From: Sphingopyxis sp. OPL5
GTDB taxonomy: Bacteria > Pseudomonadota > Alphaproteobacteria > Sphingomonadales > Sphingomonadaceae
Reading direction: 5' to 3'
Assembly: GCF_003797775.2 (NCBI RefSeq)
Contig: NZ_CP060725.1
Location: forward strand, 1,550,001-1,614,000
Length of the DNA: 64,000 nt
How positions within the stretch are numbered: position 1 is the stretch's first letter; every line of letters begins with the position of its first letter. Below the pieces are notes generated by a model that was given only the letters and a program-made list of their open reading frames with translations, made no database searches and was not told the origin of the DNA. This document shows positions 49,351 through 58,752 of this stretch, piece by piece. Position numbers and translations under genes: made by a program.

Positions 49351-50160
49351 ATGACCGACACTATCCTTGAGTCCGCCGCCCTCGCGCCCTTCACCCTGAC
49401 CGGAAAGGTCGCGCTGATAACCGGCGCCGCGTCGGGGCTCGGCAAGGCGACCGCCGGGCTTTTCCTCGACGTCGGCGCCAGCGTCGTGATCGCCGACCTG
49501 AATGCCGAGGGCGCCGCCGCGGTTGCCGCCGAACTCGCGGCCAAGGGGCCGACGCTCGGCATCGGCATGGACGTGTCCGACGAGGCCGCGGTGCAGGCGG
49601 GTTTTGCCACCGCGGCCGAGCGGTTCGGCGGCGTCGATGTGCTGGTCAACAACGCCGCCTATCGCGGCAAGGCGAACACGATGGACATGTCGGTCGCCGA
49701 ATGGGACATCATGCACGCCGTGTGTACGCGCGGCAGTTTCCTGTGCCTGCGCGAGGCGGTCAAGCAGATGCGACGGCGCGGCGGTGGATCGGTGGTCAAT
49801 GTCTCGTCGATGAGCGCGCAGCATCCGACGATCTTTCCCAACATGCATTATGACTCGGCGAAGGCCGGGGTCGACGCGATCACCCGGCTGGCGGCGGTCG
49901 AGTTCGGCAAGGACGGGATACGCGTTAATTCGGTGCTGCCCGGCGGCATGGCGACCCCCGGACCCGACAAGATGCGCGCGGCGCAGGCGGCGGGCGGCGC
50001 GGTCATCGCGGGGCCGGCGACGATCCCGGGGCGCAACCCGATGGGGCGCATCGCCGATCCCATCGAAATGGCGCGCGCGATCCTGTTCCTCGCCAGCGAC
50101 GCGGCGAGCTATATCACCGGCGCCGAACTGCTCGTCGACGCCGGCTTCACCAAGGGTTGA
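49351..50160 (+). CDS. SDR family oxidoreductase
   Basis: 269-residue classical SDR: TGAASGLG, IADLNAEG (Asp, NAD), NNAA in place of NNAG, VNVSSMSAQ and YDSAK with catalytic Tyr/Lys. An insert of about 20 residues before the C-terminus (AQAAGGAVIAGPATIPG) is unusual. ATG 49351 follows GAGGAG; 10 bp after the helical-protein gene, 4 bp before the ALDH gene. Confidence 0.88.
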   Translation: MTDTILESAALAPFTLTGKVALITGAASGLGKATAGLFLDVGASVVIADLNAEGAAAVAAELAAKGPTLGIGMDVSDEAAVQAGFATAAERFGGVDVLVNNAAYRGKANTMDMSVAEWDIMHAVCTRGSFLCLREAVKQMRRRGGGSVVNVSSMSAQHPTIFPNMHYDSAKAGVDAITRLAAVEFGKDGIRVNSVLPGGMATPGPDKMRAAQAAGGAVIAGPATIPGRNPMGRIADPIEMARAILFLASDAASYITGAELLVDAGFTKG

Positions 50161-50164
50161 TGGC

Positions 50165-51613
50165 ATGACCGACCTGCTCTCCGACAGCCGTCCCCTGATC
50201 GGCGATACGCGCCCGGCGACGACCGGTCTCGGCGCCCGCGATCATGTCAATCCCGCCACCGGACAGGTTCAGGCACGCGTGTTGATCGGCGGCGCCAGCG
50301 AGATCGATGCCGCGGCGCGCGCCGCGGTTCTCGGCCAACGGGCGTGGCAGGCGCTCGGCCCCGAAAAGCGGCGCGATAGCCTGCTGCGCCTCGCCGACCT
50401 GATCGAAGCCGACGCGGCCAAGCTCCTGCGGATGGCGGCGCTCGAATGCGGCACGCCGCTGTCGAGCAATTCGAGCGGCCTCGCGCTGTCGTGGATCCGC
50501 TATTATGCCGGCTGGGCCGACAAGATCGAGGGCAGCTACAGCGAACCCTTCGGCATCGCCGGACTAGCTTATTCGCGGCACGAGCCGATCGGGGTGATCG
50601 GCGTCATCATCCCGTGGAATTCGCCGCTGGTGGCGATCGCGATGACCGCGATCCTGGCGATGGCGGCGGGCAATGCCGTCGTCCTCAAGCCGCCGACGCA
50701 GACCCCGTTCGTCGCGCTGCGTTTTGGCGAACTGGCGCTTGAGGCGGGGATTCCGGCAGGGGTGCTGAACATCGTTCCTGGCGATGCCGAAGCGGGCGAG
50801 GCACTGATCGCGCATCCGGCGGTAGGCAAGATCAGCTTCACCGGCGGCGACATCGTCGCCAAGGCGGTGATGCGGACCGCCGCCGAACATCTGAAACCCG
50901 TCGCGCTGGAACTCGGCGGCAAGTCGGCGAACCTGATCTTCGCCGATGCCGATCTCGATGTCGCGGCGGCGATGGCCGCCGGTTGCAGCCTGGTCCCGCT
51001 GGCGGGGCAAGGCTGCGTCCTGCCGACGCGCGTCTATGCGCATGGCGCGATCTTCGACGAGTTCGTCGACCGGGTGCGCGCGCATGCCGAAAGCTACGCG
51101 CTTGGCGATCCGCTCGACCCTGCCACCATCATCGGACCCGTCATCAACGAGGCCGCCGCGCAGCGGATCATCGGGGTGATCGACCGCGCCAAGGCCGAAA
51201 GCGGTGGCCGGCTGGTCACCGGCGGTCGACGCGGACAGGGCGACCTAGCCGCCGGCAGCTTCGTCGAGCCGACGGTGTTCGCCGGCGTCGCGCACGACAG
51301 CCACCTCGCCCGCGAGGAAGTCTTCGGCCCGGTGCTGTCGATCGTACGGTTCGACGATGACGCCGACGCGGTGGCGATGGCCAATGATTCGCGCTTCGGC
51401 CTCGGCGCCTATCTCCACACCCGCGACCTGTCGCGCGCGCACAAGGTCGCCGCCGCGCTCGAGGCCGGATGCGTCGCGGTCAACGGCATGTTGCCGATGG
51501 CCCCCAACCAGCCCTTCGGCGGCGTCAAGCAAAGCGGCTTCGGACGCGAGGGCGGCCGTGCGGGGCTCGAGGAATTCATGCAGATCAAGCAGGTGCTGAT
51601 GCACCTGCGCTGA
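50165..51613 (+). CDS. Aldehyde dehydrogenase
   Basis: 482-residue NAD(P)-dependent ALDH. IPWNSP and ILAMAAGNAVVLKPPTQTP form the NAD site, LELGGKSAN holds the general-base Glu, GQGCVLPTR the catalytic Cys, and EVFGPVLS and FGGVKQSGFGREGG the C-terminal signatures. It oxidises an aldehyde to the acid, which the CoA ligases downstream could activate. In the same operon as a GMC alcohol oxidoreductase, so alcohol to aldehyde to acid is a sensible sequence. Confidence 0.92.
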   Translation: MTDLLSDSRPLIGDTRPATTGLGARDHVNPATGQVQARVLIGGASEIDAAARAAVLGQRAWQALGPEKRRDSLLRLADLIEADAAKLLRMAALECGTPLSSNSSGLALSWIRYYAGWADKIEGSYSEPFGIAGLAYSRHEPIGVIGVIIPWNSPLVAIAMTAILAMAAGNAVVLKPPTQTPFVALRFGELALEAGIPAGVLNIVPGDAEAGEALIAHPAVGKISFTGGDIVAKAVMRTAAEHLKPVALELGGKSANLIFADADLDVAAAMAAGCSLVPLAGQGCVLPTRVYAHGAIFDEFVDRVRAHAESYALGDPLDPATIIGPVINEAAAQRIIGVIDRAKAESGGRLVTGGRRGQGDLAAGSFVEPTVFAGVAHDSHLAREEVFGPVLSIVRFDDDADAVAMANDSRFGLGAYLHTRDLSRAHKVAAALEAGCVAVNGMLPMAPNQPFGGVKQSGFGREGGRAGLEEFMQIKQVLMHLR

Positions 51614-51624
51614 GGGGATGAGGC

Positions 51625-53229
51625 GTGGACGACGAGGCGGACTTTGTCATTGTGGGCGGGGGCAGCGCGGGCTGCGTCCTGGCCGCGCGGCTGAGCGAAA
51701 ATCCCGGGCATCGGGTGATCCTGCTCGAGGCCGGGGGCGAAGGCCGCGATTTCCTCGTCCGGATGCCCGCCGGCACCGCGAAACTGATGGGGCACAAACA
51801 GTTCGACTGGTGCCTGCCGACCGAACCCGACCCATCGATCAACGACCGCACGATGCAATGGGCGGCGGGCAAGGCGCTCGGCGGCAGTTCGGCGATCAAC
51901 GGCCAGGTCTATATGCGCGGCGAACGGTCGGACTATGACCATTGGGCCGCCGCCGGATGCACCGGCTGGGGCTATGACGATGTCTTCCCCTATTTCCTGA
52001 AGGCCGAGGAATTCCACGGGCCGCCGATGCAATCGCATGGCCGGCACGGCCCGCTCAGCGTCTCGCCGATCCAGGATCCGCAACCGGTCGGCCAATATGT
52101 CATCGACGCCTTCACCCAGGCCGGGATTCCGCTGAACGAGGATTATTGCAACGGCAGCCAGAGCGGCGTCTACCGGATCTTCGCGACCCAAAAGGACGGC
52201 CAGCGCTGTTCGGCGGCGCGCGCCTATCTCGATCCGGTGCGCGGCCGCGCGAACCTGACCGTCGTCACCCAGGCGCATGTCGACCGGATCGTCATCGAGG
52301 GCGGCCGGGCGACCGGGGTGGAGGTGCGCGTGGCCGGCGAGCGCCGCGTCATCCGGGCGCGCGGCGAAGTGCTGCTGTGCGCCGGCACCTTGTTGTCGCC
52401 CACCCTATTGATGCGGTCGGGTCTCGGTCCGGCGGCGGGGCTGGCCGCGCACGGTATTGCGGTGCAGCGCGACCTGCCCGGCGTCGGGCGGAATTTGCGC
52501 GAGCACAACAGCGTCAGCCTGGCGAAGCTCGTCAACATCCCGACGATGAGCGCCGAGCTCGGCCCGTTCAAGCTCGCACGCCACATGCTGAATTACATGC
52601 TGTTCCATCGCGGGCTGCTGACGACCCCGGCGGTGCAGGTCATGGCGGCATTCCGCACCGATCCCGACCTCGCCGACCCCGACATCATCCTGTCGATGCT
52701 GCCCGTCGCGGTCTCGTTCAACGACAAGGGCGATGCGGTGGTGGAGAAGCGTCCGTCCTTCTCGTTCGGATTCCATGTCGCGCGCCCGCAGAGTCGCGGC
52801 GAAATCCGGCTGCGCAGTGCCGATCCCGATACCAAGCCGGTGATCGACCATCGGCTGCAAAGCGCGCAGAGCGACGTCGACAAGCTGGTCGCGGGGCTGA
52901 AGATCGTCGAAAGCCTTTGCCGCACGCCGGCCTTGGCCGCGATCATCACCGGAACGCTGCGACCCGATCCCATGCCGTCCGATGACGACCAGTGGGAAGC
53001 CTATGTGCGCCAATGGGGCGGCATCGGATATCATGCGGTCGGCACCTGCCGCATGGGCGCTGATGGCGACCCTATGGCGGTGCTCGATCCGCATTTGCGG
53101 GTCCGGGGCATCGCGGGACTGCGGGTGGTCGATGCGTCGGTGATGCCCGAACCGGTGTCGGCGAACACCAATGCGCCGACGATCATGATCGCCGAACGCG
53201 CCGCCGAATGGATCGGGAGAGGGATATGA
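51625..53229 (+). CDS. GMC family oxidoreductase
   Basis: 534-residue FAD-dependent alcohol dehydrogenase/oxidase. VGGGSAGCVLAARL binds FAD; ALGGSSAINGQVYMRG and CAGTLLSPTLLMRSGLGP are the two GMC signatures, and GGIGYHAVGTCRMG holds the catalytic His. About the same length as the GMC protein at 33131 but clearly a separate branch. GTG 51625 has GGGGATGAGG upstream; the next gene's ATG overlaps its stop (ATGA). Confidence 0.92.
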   Translation: MDDEADFVIVGGGSAGCVLAARLSENPGHRVILLEAGGEGRDFLVRMPAGTAKLMGHKQFDWCLPTEPDPSINDRTMQWAAGKALGGSSAINGQVYMRGERSDYDHWAAAGCTGWGYDDVFPYFLKAEEFHGPPMQSHGRHGPLSVSPIQDPQPVGQYVIDAFTQAGIPLNEDYCNGSQSGVYRIFATQKDGQRCSAARAYLDPVRGRANLTVVTQAHVDRIVIEGGRATGVEVRVAGERRVIRARGEVLLCAGTLLSPTLLMRSGLGPAAGLAAHGIAVQRDLPGVGRNLREHNSVSLAKLVNIPTMSAELGPFKLARHMLNYMLFHRGLLTTPAVQVMAAFRTDPDLADPDIILSMLPVAVSFNDKGDAVVEKRPSFSFGFHVARPQSRGEIRLRSADPDTKPVIDHRLQSAQSDVDKLVAGLKIVESLCRTPALAAIITGTLRPDPMPSDDDQWEAYVRQWGGIGYHAVGTCRMGADGDPMAVLDPHLRVRGIAGLRVVDASVMPEPVSANTNAPTIMIAERAAEWIGRGI

Positions 53230-53915
53230 CGCTCGAACGCATTTTTGGAGTGACCGACCGCAAGATACTGGTCATCGGCGCCACCCCGATCGGCGAGGCC
53301 ACCGCCGCGCTGTTCAACGAACTGGGGGCCACTGCCGAAATCGCCGATATCGTGCCGGGCGAGCAGGTGATCGCCGACGCGGTTGCGGATTTTGCCGCGC
53401 GTCATGGCCGGATCGACGTGATGGTCTATGCGGTCACGCGCATCGGCACCTATGCGCTGCCGACGATGTCGCTCGACCAATGGGATCAGGTGCATGATGC
53501 CAATCTGCGCGGTGCCTTTCTGGCCATGCGCGCGGTGATTCCCGCCATGCAGCAACAGGGCGGCGGCGCGATCGTCGCGGTGTCGACTATGGGATCGGTC
53601 CATCCGGTGCTGAAGGGCAATGGCGCCTATGGCGCGTCGAAGGCGGGGCTCAACGGCCTCGTGCGCGCGGCGGCGCTCGACCATGCCGATGACGGCATTC
53701 GCGTCAACGCGGTGTTGCCCGGCGCCGTGCCCGTCGGCGACCCGCCCGCCGATATGGAGCGGCTGGGCGGACCGGCCACCCAGCCCGGCCGGTTGATGCT
53801 GGGAATGGGGCGTGCCGAGGATGTCGCCAGCGCCATCGTCTATCTCGCCTCCCCGGCGGCGCGCTTCGTCACCGGACAGATGCTGGCACTCGACGGCGGC
53901 TTCCTGATTTCATGA
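53226..53915 (+). CDS. SDR-fold protein with degenerate cofactor site
   Basis: 229 residues, short for an SDR. The C-terminal half is normal (Ser in VAVSTMGSV, YGASK pair, NAVLPGAV), but the glycine motif is VIGATPIGEATA rather than TGxxxGIG, and the region between beta-2 and beta-4 is shortened with YAVT replacing NNAG. It may have weak or no NAD(P) binding, or a changed reaction. ATG 53226 is used; the upstream in-frame start at 53208 lies inside the GMC gene. Last gene of the operon begun at 46727. Confidence 0.78.
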   Translation: MTLERIFGVTDRKILVIGATPIGEATAALFNELGATAEIADIVPGEQVIADAVADFAARHGRIDVMVYAVTRIGTYALPTMSLDQWDQVHDANLRGAFLAMRAVIPAMQQQGGGAIVAVSTMGSVHPVLKGNGAYGASKAGLNGLVRAAALDHADDGIRVNAVLPGAVPVGDPPADMERLGGPATQPGRLMLGMGRAEDVASAIVYLASPAARFVTGQMLALDGGFLIS

Positions 53916-53923
53916 GGAATGGC

Positions 53924-53951
53924 TTGCAAAGCGAGGGCATATACATATAAA
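53924..53951 (+). promoter_or_regulatory. Candidate sigma-70 promoter for the CoA-ligase genes
   Basis: TTGCAA (53924-53929), 16-nt spacer, TATAAA (53946-53951), followed by a further AT-rich stretch ATCAGATAGACATTAAT; 45 bp before the ATG at 53996. The local AT content contrasts with coding DNA on both sides. Also carries an ATCAG element like those at 24613 and 40008. Confidence 0.45.
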
Positions 53952-53995
53952 TCAGATAGACATTAATTTCCACCGCTCGCAAGGATTACGGCAGC

Positions 53996-55492
53996 ATGCC
54001 CACGCTCAATTCGATCGTTCGCAACGTCATGGCGATCGACCCTGCCGCCCCGGCGCTCGAATATCAGGGGCAGTGGCACAGCTGGGGGGACCTCAGCGGA
54101 GTTATCGATGCGGTCGAGGCGCTGTTGCAGCAGCATCGAATCGGTTCGGGCACCCGCATCGGCGGTATATTGCGCAACACCCCGCCCATGGCGGCGGTGA
54201 TCATCGGCACGATCACCTCCGACCGCTGCGTCGTCACCCTCAACCCCGCGCTGCCCGACGAAAAGCTGGCGAGCGATATCATCGCGCTGAAGACTCCCGT
54301 CATCATCGCCCAGACCGAGGACTGGCAGCGCGCGCCGGTGCGCGACGCGGTCGCGCAAAGCGGCGCATTGGGGATCGAGATTACCGGCGACAAGGATCAG
54401 CCCGCGCGTCTGATCATGGCAAGCACCGGGACCGATTTCCACAGCGATGCCGCGGGGATCGGCATCGAGATGCTGACCAGCGGCACGACCGGCGCGCCGA
54501 AGCGGGTGCCGCTGAAAGCCGCCAATTTCTCGAAGATGGTGCTCGACGCGGCGGTGTTCGAAAAGCGCGATATCGATGCGCCGCCGACCTTGTCGCGGGC
54601 GGTGAGCATTTCCAACACCCCCTTCTCGCACATCGGCGGCATATTCAGCCTGTTCGTTACGCTGTCCGCGGGTCGCAAGTCGTGCATGCTCGACCGCTTC
54701 CGGGTCGATGAATTTGTCGACGCGGTGCAGCGGCACCGGCCCAAGGTCGCGGGCGCGCCGCCGTCCGCGCTGCGGATGATCCTCGACGCCGGGGTGCCCA
54801 AGGAGGCGCTGTCGAGCCTCGTCGCCTTTCGCACCTCGACGGCGCCGCTCGATCCGGCGCTGGCGGACCAGTTCTACGAGCATTTCGGCATCCCGGTCCT
54901 GCAAAATTATGGCGCGACCGAATTTGCGGGCGGGGTCGCGGGGTGGACGCTCCCCGATTTCCTGAAATCGGGCGCCCAGCGGCGCGGCAGCGTCGGCAAG
55001 ATGAACCCCGGCGTCGACGGCCGCATCGTCGATCCCGAAAGCGGCGAGCCGCTGGCCTATGGCGAAAAGGGACTGCTCGAACTGCGCGCCAAACATCTTG
55101 GCGATGGCCGGAACTGGGTCCGGACGACCGACCTCGCGCGCATGGACGAGGAACAATTTCTTTGGATTCTCGGCCGCGCCGACAATGCGATCATCCGCGG
55201 CGGGTTCAAGATCATCCCCGACGACGTCGTCAAGGCGATGGAGACCCATCCCGCCGTCCTCGAAGCCTGTGTCGTCGCGCTGTCCGATCCGCGGCTGGGA
55301 CAGGTCCCCGCGGCGGGATATCGCGTGAAGGCGGGACAGTCGGTCGCCGCCGACGAACTGCGAGCGTATCTGCGCGAACGGCTGACCGCCTATCAGCTGC
55401 CGACGAAGCTGCTCGAAGTGCAGGATTTCCCGCGGACGCCATCGATGAAACCCAGCCAGCCCGAACTCAGGAAGCTGCTCGAAGCGGCTTGA
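53996..55492 (+). CDS. AMP-dependent acyl-CoA synthetase/ligase
   Basis: 498-residue adenylate-forming enzyme. The P-loop-like motif is TSGTTGAPKR (161-170), the adenine motif QNYGATEFAGG follows, then TTDLARMDEEQFLWILGRAD at the hinge, and the catalytic Lys is K485 in TPSMKPSQPE. It converts an acid to its CoA thioester at the cost of ATP. It is the shortest of the three ligases here and lacks strong resemblance to a characterised one. Starts a new transcription unit; next ligase 31 bp downstream. Confidence 0.9.
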   Translation: MPTLNSIVRNVMAIDPAAPALEYQGQWHSWGDLSGVIDAVEALLQQHRIGSGTRIGGILRNTPPMAAVIIGTITSDRCVVTLNPALPDEKLASDIIALKTPVIIAQTEDWQRAPVRDAVAQSGALGIEITGDKDQPARLIMASTGTDFHSDAAGIGIEMLTSGTTGAPKRVPLKAANFSKMVLDAAVFEKRDIDAPPTLSRAVSISNTPFSHIGGIFSLFVTLSAGRKSCMLDRFRVDEFVDAVQRHRPKVAGAPPSALRMILDAGVPKEALSSLVAFRTSTAPLDPALADQFYEHFGIPVLQNYGATEFAGGVAGWTLPDFLKSGAQRRGSVGKMNPGVDGRIVDPESGEPLAYGEKGLLELRAKHLGDGRNWVRTTDLARMDEEQFLWILGRADNAIIRGGFKIIPDDVVKAMETHPAVLEACVVALSDPRLGQVPAAGYRVKAGQSVAADELRAYLRERLTAYQLPTKLLEVQDFPRTPSMKPSQPELRKLLEAA

Positions 55493-55523
55493 TCGGGCCT
55501 GTCGGCTGAAGCATGGCCTGACG

Positions 55524-57353
55524 GTGGATTATGCGCCTTTGCCTTTCGAACCGCATCGCTGCCGCTTTGAGGATCGTGACGACGGCTCGACGCTGATCAC
55601 GCCGGGCTACCGCCTGCCCGATCTGTGGCCGTCGATCCCGCACCTGTTCATAGACCGCGCCGAGCGTTTTCCGGATCGCCCGCTGGTCGCGCGCCGCGAA
55701 TTGCTGCCCGACGGCGGCCGCGGCGAATGGCGGCGGCTGTCGTTCGGCGACGCTTTGCGGCAGGTGCGCGGGCTGGCGCAGGCGCTGATCGATCGGGGGA
55801 TAGGTCCCGACGCGTCGGTCATGGTCCTGTCGGGGGGCAGTCCCGAGCATCTGGTCGTCAACCTCGCCGCGCAGATGGCGCGCGCGCCTTATGCGCCGGT
55901 GTCGGTCAATTACTCGCTGGCCGGCGGCGATTTCGCGCGGCTGCGGCACTGCTTCGCGATATGCCGGCCGCGGCTGGTCTACGCCGACGACTGGCGCATC
56001 TTCCTGCCCGCAATGTGCGCGCTCAACGAACGGGGCGACCTGATCCTCGTCACCGACGAGGCCGCTCCCGATGGCGAAACGCTGGCGCTGGGCGATCTGA
56101 TATCGGCCGTGCCGGCCGATGCGGTCGATGCGTCGCTCGCCGCGATCACCCCCGACACCCACGCCAAGACGATCTTCACCTCGGGTTCGACCGGCAAGCC
56201 CAAAGGCGTGATCCAGACCCAGCGTATCCTGACCGGCATCGTCGCGCAGCATCAGGCGATGTATGCGCATGAAGAGGAAGAAAGCCCGGCCAAGGCCTTT
56301 CTGTCGTGGGTGCCGTGGAGCCATGTCGGCGGCAACAACACCCTGCCCGCCGACATCTTCAACGAGGCCGCCTGCTTTTACATCGACGACGGACGCCCCC
56401 TGCCCGGCCAGTTCGCCGAATCGATCCGCAACCTGCGCGAGATATGCCTGACCGAATATAATTCGACCCCGATCTTCTTTTCGGAACTGGTCACCGCGAT
56501 GGAGGCCGACGACGAGCTACGCGACCATTTTTTCCGCGACCTGCGCTTCCTCAGCTATGGCTCGGCGGGATTGTCGGAGGATGTGTTCCGCCGCCTGCAG
56601 GCGCTGGCGGTCGCGGCCACCGGGCGCCGGATTCCGATCATCACCAAATATGGGACGACCGAGACGCAGGGGACGACGATCGTCGGCTGGCCGCTCGAAA
56701 CCACCGGCCCGATCGGGCTGCCCTTTGCCGGCAATGTGGTGAAGCTGGCGCCCGCCGGCGGGCGGCTCGAGATCCGCGTCAAGGGACTGACCGTCACCCC
56801 CGGCTATCTGAGCGATCCCGAGGCCACCGCCGCCGCCTTCGATGACGAGGGCTTTTATCGCACCGGCGACGCCGCCCGCTTCGTCGATCCCGAACGCCCC
56901 GAACTCGGCCTCGTCTTCGACGGCCGGGTCACCGAGAATTTCAAGCTGTCGTCGGGCACCTGGGTCCATGTCGGGGCGCTCCGCATGGCGCTGCTCGATG
57001 CGCTCGATCCGCTGTTGCAGGATGTCGTGATCGCGGGCGAAGGACGCAGCGAGGTGCGCGCGCTCGGCTGGATGCGGATCGCCGATGCGCGCAAACTGGC
57101 CGGGGACGATCTCGACGCCGCGGCGCTGGCCGGTCATCCGGCGATCACGGCGCATGTCGCGGCGCGGCTCGCGCGCCACAATGCCGCGGCGGGCGGCCAG
57201 TCGCGCCGCGTTGCCGCGCTGCGCCTGCTCATCGCGCCGCCCGCCGGCGACGAGATCGCCGACAAGGGCTATGTCAACCAGCGCGAAGTGCAGCGCCAGC
57301 GCGTCGCCGATGTCGAGGCGCTCTATCGCGGCGAGGCGATCGCCGCCGGCTGA
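55524..57353 (+). CDS. Feruloyl-CoA synthetase-like acid-CoA ligase
   Basis: 609-residue adenylate-forming enzyme of the length and style of feruloyl-CoA synthetases: N-terminal PHLFIDRAERFPDRPLVARR, FTSGSTGKPKGVIQT (218-232), PWSHVGGNN, KYGTTETQGTT, and the diagnostic GRVTENFKLSSGTWV hinge. In that family the C-terminal catalytic Lys domain is divergent, and here the tail ends DEIADKGYVNQREV. Substrates of relatives are cinnamic and other aromatic or unsaturated acids; here it could activate a bulky acid. GTG 55524 lacks a good ribosome-binding site, so coupling to the upstream ligase is likely. Confidence 0.88.
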   Translation: MDYAPLPFEPHRCRFEDRDDGSTLITPGYRLPDLWPSIPHLFIDRAERFPDRPLVARRELLPDGGRGEWRRLSFGDALRQVRGLAQALIDRGIGPDASVMVLSGGSPEHLVVNLAAQMARAPYAPVSVNYSLAGGDFARLRHCFAICRPRLVYADDWRIFLPAMCALNERGDLILVTDEAAPDGETLALGDLISAVPADAVDASLAAITPDTHAKTIFTSGSTGKPKGVIQTQRILTGIVAQHQAMYAHEEEESPAKAFLSWVPWSHVGGNNTLPADIFNEAACFYIDDGRPLPGQFAESIRNLREICLTEYNSTPIFFSELVTAMEADDELRDHFFRDLRFLSYGSAGLSEDVFRRLQALAVAATGRRIPIITKYGTTETQGTTIVGWPLETTGPIGLPFAGNVVKLAPAGGRLEIRVKGLTVTPGYLSDPEATAAAFDDEGFYRTGDAARFVDPERPELGLVFDGRVTENFKLSSGTWVHVGALRMALLDALDPLLQDVVIAGEGRSEVRALGWMRIADARKLAGDDLDAAALAGHPAITAHVAARLARHNAAAGGQSRRVAALRLLIAPPAGDEIADKGYVNQREVQRQRVADVEALYRGEAIAAG

Positions 57354-57363
57354 CGCGCGGCTC

Positions 57364-58569
57364 TCAGTCCCAGCGAAGATAAAGCTCGTCGAAGCCGGGC
57401 ACCGATCCGCAATGTTCGACATTCTTGCGGTCCGGATCGAGCCGGAATTCGGGCAGGCGGCCGACGAACTCCTCGAGGAATATCTCGATCTCGGCGCGCG
57501 CCAGCCCCTGACCGACGCATTTGTGCGGGCCATTGCCGAAGGTGTTGTGCGCGGGCGCGTTGCGATCGAAATCGACGTCCATCGGACAAGCATATTCGCG
57601 ATCGTCGATCCCCGACAAATTGTTCGGGACCATGATCATCTCGTCCTTCTTGAACAACACACCCTTATATTCGAAATCGCGGGTCAGGATGCGGCCGGTG
57701 TTCGACAGGCCGAAACGGCGCAGGAATTCCTCGCAGGCGGCGGGAATGATCTCGGGCTCTTCGCGCAGGCGCCGCTGCTGCTCGGGATGCTGGGCAAGAT
57801 AATGGGCGATATAGGCTATTTCCGACGCCACCGTGTCGAGTCCGCCGAAGAAGAGCAGGCTCGCCATCGACAGCACCTCCTCTTCCGACTGGAAACGCGG
57901 GTTGCGGCGCCACGCCGCGACGCGGGTCAACAGATCGTCGCCGTCGCCATTGTCGCGCTCGTCGAGCACGGTCTTCAGATAGTCGCGGACGCGGATCTGC
58001 GCGGCGAGCCTTTCGGCGGGGTCATAGGAGGACATCAGCGCGATGCCCCATTCGACAAATTCCTCGCGCCGGTCGAGCGGCAGGTCGACGATACGCAGGA
58101 ACATCGTCACCGGCATTACCCGCGCAAAATCGCCGAGCAGTTCGCAGTGCCCTTGCGGCAGCAGCTTTTCGACAAGTTCGATCGTCAACTCGCGGGCATC
58201 GTCGCGCATTTTGGCGACCTTGCCGGGCATGAAGCCGGGGTTGATAACCGCGCGATAGCGCGCGTGATTGGGGGGATCGACCGCGAGCGGCAGCGGTTTG
58301 AGCGGCATCAGCGTGCGCGGGATCATGAATTCCTCATGGCTGAAAATCTCGTAATTCAGCTGGACGAATTTGACGTCCTCGGCGCGCGTCACCATCCAAT
58401 GACCACCATGGCGCGGCGACCAGATGATGTCGGGGCCATCGTGCAGGCGCTTCACCGCCTTATACACCCCCACCTCTTCCAGGCCGTCGGGACGGATATA
58501 ATCATAATCCACCACCAGCTCGGCCGGGACATGGTCCGGCTTCGGGGTAAGAGGGACGGGGTTGTTCAT
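57364..58569 (-). CDS. Cytochrome P450 (P450cam-like)
   Basis: 401-residue soluble P450, paralog of the one at 29362. Heme Cys C351 in FGNGPHKCVGQ, I-helix FFGGLDTVAS with the DT pair, ExxR in CEEFLRRFG. Shares the N-terminal VPAELVVDYD element and AVDPPNHARYR with its paralog, implying duplication with divergence of substrate. ATG 58569 follows AGGAG; an upstream in-frame start at 58605 is not needed. Single-gene unit, read away from the ligase operon across a 183-bp gap. Confidence 0.93.
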   Translation of the reverse strand: MNNPVPLTPKPDHVPAELVVDYDYIRPDGLEEVGVYKAVKRLHDGPDIIWSPRHGGHWMVTRAEDVKFVQLNYEIFSHEEFMIPRTLMPLKPLPLAVDPPNHARYRAVINPGFMPGKVAKMRDDARELTIELVEKLLPQGHCELLGDFARVMPVTMFLRIVDLPLDRREEFVEWGIALMSSYDPAERLAAQIRVRDYLKTVLDERDNGDGDDLLTRVAAWRRNPRFQSEEEVLSMASLLFFGGLDTVASEIAYIAHYLAQHPEQQRRLREEPEIIPAACEEFLRRFGLSNTGRILTRDFEYKGVLFKKDEMIMVPNNLSGIDDREYACPMDVDFDRNAPAHNTFGNGPHKCVGQGLARAEIEIFLEEFVGRLPEFRLDPDRKNVEHCGSVPGFDELYLRWD

Positions 58570-58752
58570 ATCCTGCTCCTGATAGGCTTTTGTTGTATAT
58601 ATCATCTATCTGTTTATACCGATGATGCAAGCGATGGCGCGCGGATGCGCGACATGGGAAAAGAGGCTTGCCGGGGAGAGCGGCGTGGAACCAAAGGTCT
58701 GGATCGGTCAGATCATCAGCGATGATTTCGGTCAGCGGGAATTCCGCCTGCC
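58570..58752. other. Divergent gap with AT-rich promoter zone and a 23-codon mini-ORF
   Basis: 183 bp. The stretch 58590-58625 is AT-rich; TTGTAT (58593-58598) and TATACC (58615-58620) with 16-nt spacing are a weak rightward promoter candidate. A mini-ORF (GTG 58685 to TGA 58756, 23 codons) is preceded by GGGGAGAG and overlaps the ligase ATG as ATGA, so it could couple translation; nothing like it is recognised, and it may be chance. Confidence 0.4.
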
